This document shows, in pieces, positions 26,058 to 35,136 of a DNA stretch of 54,161 nucleotides. This DNA is from Telmatospirillum sp. (lineage in GTDB: Bacteria; Pseudomonadota; Alphaproteobacteria; Rhodospirillales; Magnetospirillaceae): the NCBI GenBank assembly GCA_009712185.1, contig WASQ01000001.1, forward strand, positions 1 to 54,161. Direction: 5' to 3'. The translations under genes and the position numbers were made by a program. The stretch's first letter is position 1. Each line of letters starts with the position of its first letter. Below the pieces are notes generated by a model. The model made no database searches. It had not been told where the DNA came from and saw only the letters and a list, made by a program, of their open reading frames with translations.

Positions 26058-28408
26058 CACAGCAATTCCTTCAGATTGAGCACCAGGAGGACGCGCCCGT
26101 CCCCCAGCAGGGCCGTCCCGGCGAACCCCCGGACCGAGGACAGAATGCCGTCGAGCGGCTTCAGAATGATGTCCATGCCCTCGCGGAAATGGTCGACGAC
26201 CAGCCCCAGCAGGCTGCCGGCCACCCGAACGACCAGAACCGCTTCCTCATGGTCGGGATCGTCCGCCACCCGCCGATCCGGCAGATCCAGAACCCGGTCG
26301 AGACGGACCAGCGGCACAATGGACTGGCGCAGGACGAACGCCTCCGCCTGTTTGATGTGCCGGACCGCCCCCCGCCGGACCCGGACGGTCTCGACGATAT
26401 GATCCATGGGGATGCCATAGGGCGTGTCGCCAACCTCAACCAGCATGACCCGGGTGACCGCCATCGACAGCGGCAGCGACAGGCGGACCCGGGTACCGAG
26501 ACCGGTCTCGGACGTGACCGATACGGTCCCCCCGGCCGCCTCGACGGTCGTCACCACGATATCCATCCCCACTCCCCGTCCCGACAGGTCGGAGACCTCC
26601 GGGGCTGTGGAAAAACCGGGATAGAAAATGAGATTGATGGCGTCCTGATCGGTGAGGCGGGCCGCCCGCTCGGCATCCAGGATCCCCTTTGCCACAGCCT
26701 TTTCGCGGATCTTTGCGGGATCGATCCCACGGCCATCGTCGCTGACTTCGATGACCACCTGATCGTTTTCCTGAAACGCCGCCACACGGACGACGGCCTC
26801 GGGCGGCTTTCCCGCCTGCTCCCGGAGATCGGGCGTCTCGATGCCATGGTCGATCGCATTGCGGATCACATGGATCAACGGGTCGCCCAGCACCTCGATC
26901 ATGTTTTTGTCGGCGGCGGTGTCTCCGCCTTCGATGCGAAGCGAAATCCGTTTGTCGAGCCGCCGCGCAAGGTCGCGAACCAGACGGGGTAGCCGGTCGA
27001 AGACCTCGGAGACCGGCAGCATGCGCACAGCCATGATCGCGCCCTGCATCTCCTGCGCCAGACGGTCGATGACGCCGTACAGGTCCTTGATCTCGCGCGA
27101 CATGTCGCGCGACCCGTAAATATCCTCCGCCCGGCGCGCCAGAAACGGAAGACTGTTCTTCGAAACCACCAGTTCGCCGATCAGAGCCATCAGGGTATCG
27201 ACCTTCGCCTGATCGACCTTGAGCACCCGATTGGCCGGCTTCAGATCCTGCGACGCTCCGTCGGCCTGGCCGGGCCGGGACCGATCCGGCGCGCGCTCCG
27301 GCACCGCCTCCCCGGACGCCGGCGGTGCCGCCGCCGCCGCCCCGTCCGCCGCAAGCCAGTCGTCCAGAAGCTCCGTCATGGCCGCCGCGTCGGCGGACGC
27401 CGCGGATGTCCGCTCCGCCCACAGCCGGCTCCGGGCGGCATGGCCGCCGGTCGCCAGCAGTCCGGAGACAGTGCGGATAACCGATTCGATCCGGGCCGCC
27501 CTCCCGTCCTCCTCAAGGGCGAAGGCCAGGACCTCGCGCTGTTGCCCGAGAATCCGTCTCGCCATCGGAGCCCATGGCTCCACCGTCGGCGCAGCCCCCT
27601 CCCCGGTCGCCTCGCCCCCCAGGAATCCGGGGGGGACCGGCGCCATGGCGACCTGGTCCGGCACATAGCGGAACGCAGTCTCGACGGCATCGGACGGCCC
27701 CAGGACCAACCCCCGGAAACGCAGATGACAGCGATAGGGATCCAGGGTCCCGATCGCCGGCCAGGAGGCGACAGGCGTCACCGACAGGCATTGCAAACCG
27801 GGCAGACCGGTGACCAGCGCGAAGGGATCCTCGCCAAAAAAGAAGCAATCCTCGGCCGGCAGATAATCGAAGGCGATCAGCGCGGACCCGGAGGCCGTCG
27901 CCCCCGACAGCGCAGCCTCCCGCTCCTCTGGCGCAAAGGTGGCGAGCCACGGCGCGTCCACGCAAAGGACGGAGGAACGGCTGGCCGGCGCCGGAGCATC
28001 GCCGCCCCCGGCCGGAGGATCGGGCAGACAGACCCGCAGCGCCGCCGTCATCTCGCGCGACACCCCGTCGGCGTCTCCCGGCATCTCGCCAGACCGTTCG
28101 AGATGATCGACCCAGGACGACACCTGATCGAGCGCATCCAGCAGCCGGTCGACCAGATCCGACGTCAGAACCAGGTCCTGCGAACGGACGGCCGTCAGAA
28201 TGTCCTCGCCGGCATGCACCAGCTTGGTGAAAGCCGGGAAATCGAACAGTCCCACCGATCCTTTCAGGGTGTGGAACCCCCGGAAGACCTCGTTCAGGGC
28301 CGCCTCGTCGCCGGGCCCGCGGTCAAGCTGCAAGAGGCCGCTCGAGGTTCCCTGCAACAAATCGCGCGCCTCGCCGATGAATCGGGCCAGCAGTTGCGCA
28401 TTTTTCAT
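26057..28408 (-). CDS. cheA: Chemotaxis histidine kinase CheA
   Basis: A 783-residue kinase. Hpt domain: FRGFHTLKGSVGLFDF with phospho-His46. Residues about 140-300 form a long intermediate domain (FDYLPAEDCFFFGEDPFALV) that may be a divergent P2. Then come the dimerisation helices (VDTLMALIGELVVSKNSL), the ATPase domain with HVIRNAIDHGIE, DDGRGIDPAKI and GRGVGMDIV, and a C-terminal CheW-like regulatory domain (LVEVGDTPYGIPMDHIVETV). The start overlaps the upstream regulator gene as ATGA. It should phosphorylate CheY, the second regulator and CheB. Confidence 0.95.
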   Translation of the reverse strand: MKNAQLLARFIGEARDLLQGTSSGLLQLDRGPGDEAALNEVFRGFHTLKGSVGLFDFPAFTKLVHAGEDILTAVRSQDLVLTSDLVDRLLDALDQVSSWVDHLERSGEMPGDADGVSREMTAALRVCLPDPPAGGGDAPAPASRSSVLCVDAPWLATFAPEEREAALSGATASGSALIAFDYLPAEDCFFFGEDPFALVTGLPGLQCLSVTPVASWPAIGTLDPYRCHLRFRGLVLGPSDAVETAFRYVPDQVAMAPVPPGFLGGEATGEGAAPTVEPWAPMARRILGQQREVLAFALEEDGRAARIESVIRTVSGLLATGGHAARSRLWAERTSAASADAAAMTELLDDWLAADGAAAAAPPASGEAVPERAPDRSRPGQADGASQDLKPANRVLKVDQAKVDTLMALIGELVVSKNSLPFLARRAEDIYGSRDMSREIKDLYGVIDRLAQEMQGAIMAVRMLPVSEVFDRLPRLVRDLARRLDKRISLRIEGGDTAADKNMIEVLGDPLIHVIRNAIDHGIETPDLREQAGKPPEAVVRVAAFQENDQVVIEVSDDGRGIDPAKIREKAVAKGILDAERAARLTDQDAINLIFYPGFSTAPEVSDLSGRGVGMDIVVTTVEAAGGTVSVTSETGLGTRVRLSLPLSMAVTRVMLVEVGDTPYGIPMDHIVETVRVRRGAVRHIKQAEAFVLRQSIVPLVRLDRVLDLPDRRVADDPDHEEAVLVVRVAGSLLGLVVDHFREGMDIILKPLDGILSSVRGFAGTALLGDGRVLLVLNLKELL

Positions 28409-28833
28409 CGGGGGGATCTCCCCGCGACCATCAGGGCGACCTCGGTCAGTTCCTTCGATCCGACCGGCTTCACCAGATAAAAATTCGCGCCCGCCCGCAG
28501 GGCCTGCTGGGCGTCCCGCTCGGAGGCCTCGGTGCTGATCGTCACCGCCGGCACGGCGCACAGAGCCGGATCCGTCCGGATCGCCCGCAGCATGGCATAG
28601 CCGTCCATCTTCGGCATGTTGATGTCGACGATCATCAGATCGAAGGCGCTGGCGAGGGCCTTTTCATACCCCTCGACGCCATTGGTGGCCTCCTCGACCT
28701 CGAACCCCGCGGCCTCCAGGACGGACCGGTAGTAAAGGCGCATGGTTATTCCGTCATCGACCACCAGGATCCGCCCCCGGCCGGAGACCTCGTCCCCCTG
28801 GGGATGGCGTGGGCTGGAACTGGCATTGCTCAT
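28405..28833 (-). CDS. Response regulator, CheY-like (second receiver protein)
   Basis: A 142-residue single-receiver protein with an N-terminal Ser-rich tail of about 20 residues. Motifs: RILVVDDGITMR, phospho-Asp in MIVDINMPKMDGYA, VTISTEAS and LVKPVGS. It differs clearly from the cheY at 25284, so the operon provides two CheA phosphate targets; one may be a phosphate sink. ATG 28833 is preceded by GGAG; the stop overlaps the cheA start by four bases. Confidence 0.9.
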   Translation of the reverse strand: MSNASSSPRHPQGDEVSGRGRILVVDDGITMRLYYRSVLEAAGFEVEEATNGVEGYEKALASAFDLMIVDINMPKMDGYAMLRAIRTDPALCAVPAVTISTEASERDAQQALRAGANFYLVKPVGSKELTEVALMVAGRSPR

Positions 28834-28838
28834 GGGTC

Positions 28839-29717
28839 TCACTCCGCCGACAGGGGCTTCTGGTAGACGATGGAGCCGCGCAGCTTCCGCGGCAGGAACA
28901 GGGGCGAAATCCGGCTCATGCTCTCGGAATGGCCGAGGCAGATGAACCCGCCCGGCGCCAGCGCGTCGAAGAACATTTCGGCGGTCTGCCGGCGGACGAT
29001 GTCGTCGAAATAGATCAGCAGGTTGCGGCAGAAGATGACGTCGACGTCACGGAACCGGCCGGTCTGCGTCCGGTCGACCACATTGGCCATGGAGAAGTCG
29101 ATCGACTCCCGCAGATCGTCACAGATCTGGAACTGGCCGTCGGGGCGCGGGCGGAAATATTTCCCGCGCAGTGCCGTCGACACCCTGGCGACGGACCGTT
29201 CGCTGTAGAGTCCCGCCCGCGCCTCGGACAGAATGCGGGAGTCGATGTCCGACGCCAGGATCTCGATGTCCCAGCAGTCGCACTCCGCCCATCGTTCGAG
29301 CAGCGTGATGGCAATGGAATAGGGCTCCTCCCCCGACGAGCAGGGGACCGACCAGATGCGGACCCGGTCTCCGGGTCGCTTCCGCGACACCACGGCGGGC
29401 AGAATTCCATCGACCAGAGCGTCGAACTGATAATCCTCACGGAAAAAATAGGTTTCATTCACGGTCATATCGTTGACGAGATGCTGTAATTCCTCACCAC
29501 TGCTTTGGAAGCGCACCATCGTAAAATAATCTCTGAAAGATTCGGCCCTAACGGCAGATATACGGGAAGCGATTCTGCGTTCAACATAGTATTTTTTATT
29601 TTCTTTGAATTGAATTCCCGTCTTTCTGTAGAAAAATTCACAGAATTTTTCGTAATCGACATCAGTCATGACAGATTTTGCATCCGGGCCCGCGGCCGGT
29701 TTGGGAAGGGCCATCAT
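28839..29717 (-). CDS. cheR: Chemotaxis protein methyltransferase CheR
   Basis: A 292-residue SAM-dependent methyltransferase acting on receptor glutamates. The N-terminal helical domain (YEKFCEFFYRKTGIQFKENKKYY) is followed by the catalytic domain with NETYFFREDYQF, the SAM site WSVPCSSGEEPYSIAI, ASDID, and VIFCRNLLIYFD. ATG 29717 overlaps the stop of the HEAT gene as ATGA, which favours it over the internal Met at 29669. The 5' part of the gene (about 29440-29670) is unusually AT-rich with AAA/AAT/TAT codons. A soluble receptor substrate is encoded in the same operon. Confidence 0.94.
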   Translation of the reverse strand: MMALPKPAAGPDAKSVMTDVDYEKFCEFFYRKTGIQFKENKKYYVERRIASRISAVRAESFRDYFTMVRFQSSGEELQHLVNDMTVNETYFFREDYQFDALVDGILPAVVSRKRPGDRVRIWSVPCSSGEEPYSIAITLLERWAECDCWDIEILASDIDSRILSEARAGLYSERSVARVSTALRGKYFRPRPDGQFQICDDLRESIDFSMANVVDRTQTGRFRDVDVIFCRNLLIYFDDIVRRQTAEMFFDALAPGGFICLGHSESMSRISPLFLPRKLRGSIVYQKPLSAE

Positions 29718-30334
29718 CGCCCCCGGATTCTGAGGCTGGCGGTATCAATGGCGAATTCCATGAAATCGTCGCCGGCAAATCGCCGCCGAAGATCGGCAAG
29801 ATCGTCCAGCATCTCCACGCCACCGATTTCCGCCAGGCCATCGACCGCCGCCGCGCAGACATTGACATGGCTGTCGCTGCGGATGACCCGGGCCAGCCAG
29901 GCCGGCGCCGAGCGAAGCCTGACGGCCGACAGGATGTTGACCGCGAAAATCCGGACATCGCTGTCCCCGTCGGCCAGCAGACGGTCGACGTGACCCTCCA
30001 ATGCGTCCGGCATCTCCTGGAGGGCCTCCATCGCCCCATTGCGGAGCGTGGCGTCGTCGCTGCGGAGGAATTCCGCCAGCCGGCCGGCGGCCTCGGGGGA
30101 GCCGATCCGGATCAGCGACATCAGGATCGCCGCTCGGACGCTGGGGCTCTGTTCGACAGCGAGGCGATCACACAGCGCCGGCGCGGTCTCTGGAAAAGCG
30201 GCCAGTTCGCGGGCGGCCGAGCGGCGATCGGACGCGGTGTCGGACTCCAGCGCGGCAAGAAGGGCGTCTCGCCCGACAACCTCCGGTCCGCCGGGGCTCT
30301 CGCTTCCCGGGGTTTTCTGTTTCACGAGGACCAT
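29714..30334 (-). CDS. HEAT-repeat protein of the chemotaxis operon
   Basis: A 206-residue all-helical protein made of about five HEAT-type repeats of roughly 30 residues, each with the pattern DxxxxVRxxAxxxL (for example SPSVRAAILMSLIRIGSPEAAGRL, DSDVRIFAVNILSAVR, DSHVNVCAAAVDGLAEIG). No catalytic motif. HEAT proteins act as scaffolds; placed between cheB and cheR it may bring adaptation enzymes or receptors together (inference). ATG 30334 is preceded by GGGAGAGG and overlaps the cheB end by 13 bases; the gene ends overlapping cheR. Confidence 0.85.
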   Translation of the reverse strand: MVLVKQKTPGSESPGGPEVVGRDALLAALESDTASDRRSAARELAAFPETAPALCDRLAVEQSPSVRAAILMSLIRIGSPEAAGRLAEFLRSDDATLRNGAMEALQEMPDALEGHVDRLLADGDSDVRIFAVNILSAVRLRSAPAWLARVIRSDSHVNVCAAAVDGLAEIGGVEMLDDLADLRRRFAGDDFMEFAIDTASLRIRGR

Positions 30335-31416
30335 GATGACCTCTCCCTTCCACGCATGCGCAGCCAGCTTTCCAGTTGCGCCACAATCCGCTCGGACGGC
30401 AGGACGACGTCGGCACCTCCACGGCGGACAAGCTCGCCCGGCATGCCCCAGACCACGGACGACGCCTCGTCCTGCGCGATGGTTCTGCCGCCACGGCGGC
30501 GCAACTCCGTCATCTCCGCGGCTCCGTCCTCGCCCATTCCGGTCAGCATCACCCCGATGATCCGGTCGGCGGGCAGGGTGCGCAGCGCGCTGTCCACCAG
30601 CCGGCTGACGCTGGGGTGCCACAGCCGGGACGGATCCGGTGGCATCGGATTGACCACCCAGGCCTCGCCCCGGCGGGAAAACACCAGATCCGCGTCGCCT
30701 TTCGCGATATGGACGGTCCCCGGCAGCAGAACGGTCTGTCGCGCCGCCTCCGCCACCGGCAGGGCGCAGATGTCGTTCAGGCGCTTCGCGAATACCGGGG
30801 TGAAGGCGCCCGGCATATGCTGGGCGATCACCACCGCCCAGGGAAAATCCGACGGCAGGGCGGTCAGGATCCCTTCCAGCGTTCCGGGCCCCCCGGTCGA
30901 GACACCGACCACGACGACCCCCGGCAACGGATCGTCCCGCCCGGCGACGGGAGGAACGGAACGCGAGGGGATCCCGCCCTGTCCCAGGCGGAGCCGGTCG
31001 CGCAGCCCTGTGGCCCTGCGGACCCGCGCGCGGGCGGCGGCTTCGATCTTTGCCAGGATTTCGCGTTCGATCCTGTCGATCGACAGGGAAATGGTCCCGC
31101 CTGGCTTTTGAATGAAGTCGACGGCGCCCAGGGCCAGCGCCTCCAGCGTGACCTCGGCCCCCACGGCGGTCAGGGACGAGACCATGATCACCGGCCGAGG
31201 CCCCACCGCCATGATCCGGGCAAGACAGGTCAGCCCGTCCATCACCGGCATATTGACATCGAGGGTGATGACGTCCGGCTTGAAGCTCTCCAGGGCGGCA
31301 AGGGCTTCCGCTCCGTTGCGGACCGCCAGAACCTCATAACCGCCCTCGCCCTCCAGCAGGTCGCGGAAGTGACGACGCATCAGAGCCGAATCATCGGCGA
31401 CCAGAACCTTGCGCAT
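30322..31416 (-). CDS. cheB: Protein-glutamate methylesterase/deamidase CheB
   Basis: A 364-residue enzyme with an N-terminal receiver (VLVADDSALMRR, phospho-Asp in TLDVNMPVMDG, FIQKPGG) and a C-terminal methylesterase with the Ser in GVSTGGPGTL, His in IAQHMPGAFTPVFAKRL and Asp in MLTGMGEDGAAEM. It removes methyl groups added by CheR and is activated by CheA phosphorylation. Complete, with a standard start at 31416. It overlaps the HEAT gene by 13 bases. Confidence 0.95.
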   Translation of the reverse strand: MRKVLVADDSALMRRHFRDLLEGEGGYEVLAVRNGAEALAALESFKPDVITLDVNMPVMDGLTCLARIMAVGPRPVIMVSSLTAVGAEVTLEALALGAVDFIQKPGGTISLSIDRIEREILAKIEAAARARVRRATGLRDRLRLGQGGIPSRSVPPVAGRDDPLPGVVVVGVSTGGPGTLEGILTALPSDFPWAVVIAQHMPGAFTPVFAKRLNDICALPVAEAARQTVLLPGTVHIAKGDADLVFSRRGEAWVVNPMPPDPSRLWHPSVSRLVDSALRTLPADRIIGVMLTGMGEDGAAEMTELRRRGGRTIAQDEASSVVWGMPGELVRRGGADVVLPSERIVAQLESWLRMRGRERSSWSS

Positions 31417-31491
31417 CCTATCGCCCCCCTCGCGGCGCGCGGGAGGCAGGGCATTCCGGTTGAGTGGTCGGGCTGCCTGCCATCTCGGACC

Positions 31492-33087
31492 TCACCGGAC
31501 CGTAACGATGTCCGCGCAGGCATCGACCTCGCGGACGTCGAGAAGCTGACCGACGTCGAGAAGCAGAATCATCCGGTTCTGCGCCTCGATATTGGCAACC
31601 CGGCGGATCAGCCGGCGCTGCTCCTCCGACAGATCGGGCGCGGGGCCGATCACCGCGGCCGGAATGCGCATCACCTCAAGGACCGAATCGACGATGAAGC
31701 CTGTCCGGACCCCCTTGATCGTGTAGACCATGATCCGCTGGCGGTCGGACCGGTCCAGTGCCGGCAGACCGAACCGGCTCCTTTGATCGACCACCGGGAG
31801 GACGACGCCGCGCAGGTTGACGACGCCCTCGATGAAGGACGGCGTCTTGGGGACGCGGGTCAGTTCCTCCGGAACCCGGACGATCTCCTGGACCGCCTCG
31901 ATGGGAACGCCATATTCCTCGTTCATCAGCCGGAAGACGACGAACTGTTCCTCCTCGTCGATACCGGGGCCTGAGATCTTGCTGTCGCGTCTTTCCGACA
32001 TTGCGGGCACGTCCGCCTCCTGCAGGCCACCCATCGACCGGATGGCGTCACTGTTGAACAGGGTTTCCGCCGACAGGATGGAAACCAGCCGCTCGCCATC
32101 CTGAAGGCGGCAGATCGCCTCGATTTCCGCCATATCCGCGCCATGGGACAGGAGCGGAGGCATGGGATCGATGGCCGCTCTGCCGACACGCAGGACTTCG
32201 CGAACGCTGTCCATCATGATGCCGACCGACACGGGGCCGGTGTCGGAGGGCAGGGTCACGACCACGATCTTGTTGCTGTCGGAGAGCCGCTCGCGCGTCA
32301 TGCCGAACATGTCGCGCAACGACACCAGCGGCAGCAGACGGTTCCGCAAGGTCATCACGCCGAGAACATAGGGGGGCGCGTTGGGAACCCCGGTGATCCG
32401 CTCGGGGACCTGAACGATCTCCTGAACACGATCGATCGGCAGCGCGTATTCCTGCCCAGCCACCTCGAAACTGACGAGCTGGCTCTCGTCACCCGCGCCC
32501 TCTCCCGGCCCGGCCTGGGGATCGGCCACGGGTCCGCCGGACGGGCCGGTCGCAAGCCCGCCGGCCCGTGCCGACAGGCGATCCATGGCCTGAAACTGGT
32601 GGGCCACGACCCGCCCGGCATCCAGGATCATGACCATGTCCCGCCCCTCACCGCCCTTGATCATGCCCGTCAACAACCGGCCGTCGATGACACTGCCCAC
32701 GGCATCCATGGCATCGATCCGCTCCTGCTCGACGGTCACGACATTGGACATCCGGTCGACGACCAGGCCGACCGGCCTGCCCTGATCCAGGACGACCACA
32801 CGGGTGCCATCGTCGTAATCGACGTCGGGCATTCCGAACACGGAGCGCAGCCGGATGATCGGAAGGACTGTGCCCCGGAGATTGGCCAGTCCCTCGAGAG
32901 CGGACGGACTGAGCGGCATCCGCACCACCTCGGGCATACGGATGATCTCCTGGACCTCCGCCAGCGGAACCGCGAACATCTCGCTGGCGACATCAAAAAT
33001 CACAAACTGCCGGACACCGTCGCCGGAGCCCCGGGATGCGGGCTGGCTTTCGCCGTCACCCGCAACGATCTGCGCACCATCGGACAT
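31492..33087 (-). CDS. Triple-domain CheW coupling protein
   Basis: A 531-residue protein built of three CheW domains, at about residues 26-165, 205-340 and 390-520. Each starts with the same core: QFVIFDVASEMFAVPLAEVQEII, QLVSFEVAGQEYALPIDRVQEIV and QFVVFRLMNEEYGVPIEAVQEIV (shortened here to their shared F-x-V/P-x-EVQEI pattern), and each has a later NLRG/TLRN turn (LANLRGTVLPI, VMTLRNRLLPL, VNLRGVVLPV). Acidic/Gly linkers separate them. It should link CheA to receptors, with three binding units per chain. No kinase or receiver domain is fused. Located between cheB and the receptor gene. Confidence 0.92.
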   Translation of the reverse strand: MSDGAQIVAGDGESQPASRGSGDGVRQFVIFDVASEMFAVPLAEVQEIIRMPEVVRMPLSPSALEGLANLRGTVLPIIRLRSVFGMPDVDYDDGTRVVVLDQGRPVGLVVDRMSNVVTVEQERIDAMDAVGSVIDGRLLTGMIKGGEGRDMVMILDAGRVVAHQFQAMDRLSARAGGLATGPSGGPVADPQAGPGEGAGDESQLVSFEVAGQEYALPIDRVQEIVQVPERITGVPNAPPYVLGVMTLRNRLLPLVSLRDMFGMTRERLSDSNKIVVVTLPSDTGPVSVGIMMDSVREVLRVGRAAIDPMPPLLSHGADMAEIEAICRLQDGERLVSILSAETLFNSDAIRSMGGLQEADVPAMSERRDSKISGPGIDEEEQFVVFRLMNEEYGVPIEAVQEIVRVPEELTRVPKTPSFIEGVVNLRGVVLPVVDQRSRFGLPALDRSDRQRIMVYTIKGVRTGFIVDSVLEVMRIPAAVIGPAPDLSEEQRRLIRRVANIEAQNRMILLLDVGQLLDVREVDACADIVTVR

Positions 33088-33127
33088 GGCGTCGCCTCCA
33101 TCGGGTCAAGAGAACTGGGAACGGCGG

Positions 33128-35080
33128 TCAGGCGCCCGCCTGTAACTCATCCGCGAGCGAGGCGATCTCCTCTATGGCGGCGGCCAGTTCCTCTGCTCCC
33201 TTGGACTGTTCTCGGGCGGCGTTGCCGGCCTCGCCGGTGGCCCGGGTGGTCTGCTGGGCGGCGGCGGCGATCTGTTCCACCCCTTGCAGAACCTCCTTGA
33301 TGACCTGAGCGATCTCCTCGCTCCCAGACAGGATGTCCCGGTTGCCGGTCACGATCACGCCGACGTCGCGCGCGATATTGTCGAGATCCCCGGCGATCAC
33401 CTTGTTCTTCTCGACCTCGAGCGCGGCGGCGGTGCCGATTTCCTCCAGGTCCCGGCGGACCGATCCGATCTGGTCCTGGATGGCCTTGACGGTATCCTTG
33501 ATCCGTTCGGCGTTTTCCGCGGAATCCCGGGCCAGATTGCGGATATCGGTGGAGACCACGGCGAAACCCTTGCCGAATTCACCGGCGCGGGCGGCTTCGA
33601 CCGATCCGTTGACGGCCAGCATATTGGTCTGGATCGACACGGTGGTGATGGCGTCGACGATCTTGTCGATCCGCCGGCTGATCTGTTCCAGGGACTGCAT
33701 CTGGTCCCGGCTCTGGCGGCCGGCCTCGACGGACGCCATGACGCCGGCAATCAGTTCCTCGACGGACTCCTTGTTGCGCGCCAGCAGGTCGGCGATCACG
33801 GAGCTCTTTTCCAGGGACCGCTTTGCGCGATCGGAAGCCATCAGAGCACTTTTTTCAACCTGGGAGATGGCCGCCGACGATTGTTGCGTCGCCGCGCCCT
33901 GCTGCTGGGCGCCCCGCTGGATCTGCTCCAGGGCGACCAGGATCTGGGTGGCGGCGCGGTTGATCTCCTCCACGGCCGAGGACAACTCCTCCGACGCGGA
34001 GGCAACCTCCTCGCTGCTCTTGGAAATATCGGTGGCGTTCTTGAGATCGTCGGCGAGTTCGGACAATTCCTGCGCGGCCTGTTCCGACTGGGCCAGGGCG
34101 GAGGTCTGCTGATCGATGGTTTTCAGGGATTCCTGACAGGCGGCGCTTTGCTCCTCGGCCGCCGCCGCGATGACCTCCGATCCTTTCTGGGCTTCGCGCG
34201 CGGCATTCCCCGATTCCTCCGCACCTTTCGCGATTTCCCGGCCGCCGGTGACGATCTCGGACATATCGGCCCGGATCCGCTCGAGCTGCCGGGTCACGTC
34301 GAGTCCCTTCTCCACCTCGCGTTTGGCATTGCAGGCGGAACTGTTGATCCCTTCCGCCACGGTCTTCACATCGCACTGAATCTGGGAAATCAGATCCTGG
34401 ATTTCGCGCGCGCTCTTTTCCGATGTCTCCGCCAATGTGCGCACCTCGTCGGCGACGACGGCAAAGCCCTTGCCATGCTGGCCGGCGCGGGCGGCCTCGA
34501 TGGCGGCGTTCAGGGCCAGCAGATTGGTCTGGTCGGCGATCCGAGCGACCGCCTTGACCACTTCCCCGATGGCGGCCGCCTGACGTTCCAGTTCCTCGAC
34601 CATGCGCACCGATCCGACCTGACGTTCGGCTGCACGGCCGATCGCACCGATCGACTTGGTGATCTGATCGGAAACGCCCAGCAGCAGGGTCTGAAGGATC
34701 TCGGCCTTGCCGACCGACAGATCGGCGTTTTCCCGGGCCCGGTTCAGAAGACCCGTTCCATGGACGACGGCCCGCATCGACTGTTGCGCCGCGCCAGCGG
34801 CCTCCTCGGCGCCGGCGGCGATCTGTTCCGAGGCCTTGCGCAGTTCCTCGGCGGCGGACGCCGCCTCGGCGATCCCGCTGGCAAGCTGCGAGGTGGCGGC
34901 CGCGATCCGCTCGGCGATCTTCTGCTGGCGGGCGAAAGTCCTCGCCTTGCGCTTCTGGGCCTGGACGAAAAGCTGTCCCCCGTTCGCGGACGGAATTTCG
35001 TCTTCCGTCTGACGGACGGTGGACGCACGCGCGCTGACGCCGGCGGATGCCGCCAGCACGTTCTTCTTAACCAGGGCCAT
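33128..35080 (-). CDS. Soluble methyl-accepting protein with two signalling domains
   Basis: A 650-residue, almost entirely coiled-coil receptor without membrane segments. Two MCP hairpin tips are present: one at residues about 178-216 ([20 protein letters not shown], then [18 protein letters not shown]) and one at about 478-517 ([20 protein letters not shown], then [18 protein letters not shown]). They are 300 residues apart. The first is canonical; the second is slightly diverged. There is no PAS, GAF or HAMP; the first 60 residues are basic. The layout recalls the double-signalling receptor DosM of V. cholerae cytoplasmic arrays. First gene of the operon; ATG 35080 with GAGGG. Confidence 0.9.
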   Translation of the reverse strand: MALVKKNVLAASAGVSARASTVRQTEDEIPSANGGQLFVQAQKRKARTFARQQKIAERIAAATSQLASGIAEAASAAEELRKASEQIAAGAEEAAGAAQQSMRAVVHGTGLLNRARENADLSVGKAEILQTLLLGVSDQITKSIGAIGRAAERQVGSVRMVEELERQAAAIGEVVKAVARIADQTNLLALNAAIEAARAGQHGKGFAVVADEVRTLAETSEKSAREIQDLISQIQCDVKTVAEGINSSACNAKREVEKGLDVTRQLERIRADMSEIVTGGREIAKGAEESGNAAREAQKGSEVIAAAAEEQSAACQESLKTIDQQTSALAQSEQAAQELSELADDLKNATDISKSSEEVASASEELSSAVEEINRAATQILVALEQIQRGAQQQGAATQQSSAAISQVEKSALMASDRAKRSLEKSSVIADLLARNKESVEELIAGVMASVEAGRQSRDQMQSLEQISRRIDKIVDAITTVSIQTNMLAVNGSVEAARAGEFGKGFAVVSTDIRNLARDSAENAERIKDTVKAIQDQIGSVRRDLEEIGTAAALEVEKNKVIAGDLDNIARDVGVIVTGNRDILSGSEEIAQVIKEVLQGVEQIAAAAQQTTRATGEAGNAAREQSKGAEELAAAIEEIASLADELQAGA

Positions 35081-35094
35081 GGGCCATCCCTCGC

Positions 35095-35136
35095 GTTAAT
35101 TAATCTTCAATTAACTTATCGATTGCCAAGGTGTGG
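35095..35136 (-). promoter_or_regulatory. AT-rich inverted repeat and putative promoter of the chemosensory operon
   Basis: GTTAATT (35095-35101) and AATTAAC (35109-35115) form a perfect 7-bp inverted repeat with a seven-base spacer, 15-35 bases upstream of the receptor ATG. On the minus strand TTGGCA lies 17 bases before AGATTA, a plausible but weak -35/-10 pair. Repressor or sigma-factor identity cannot be told. Confidence 0.35.
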
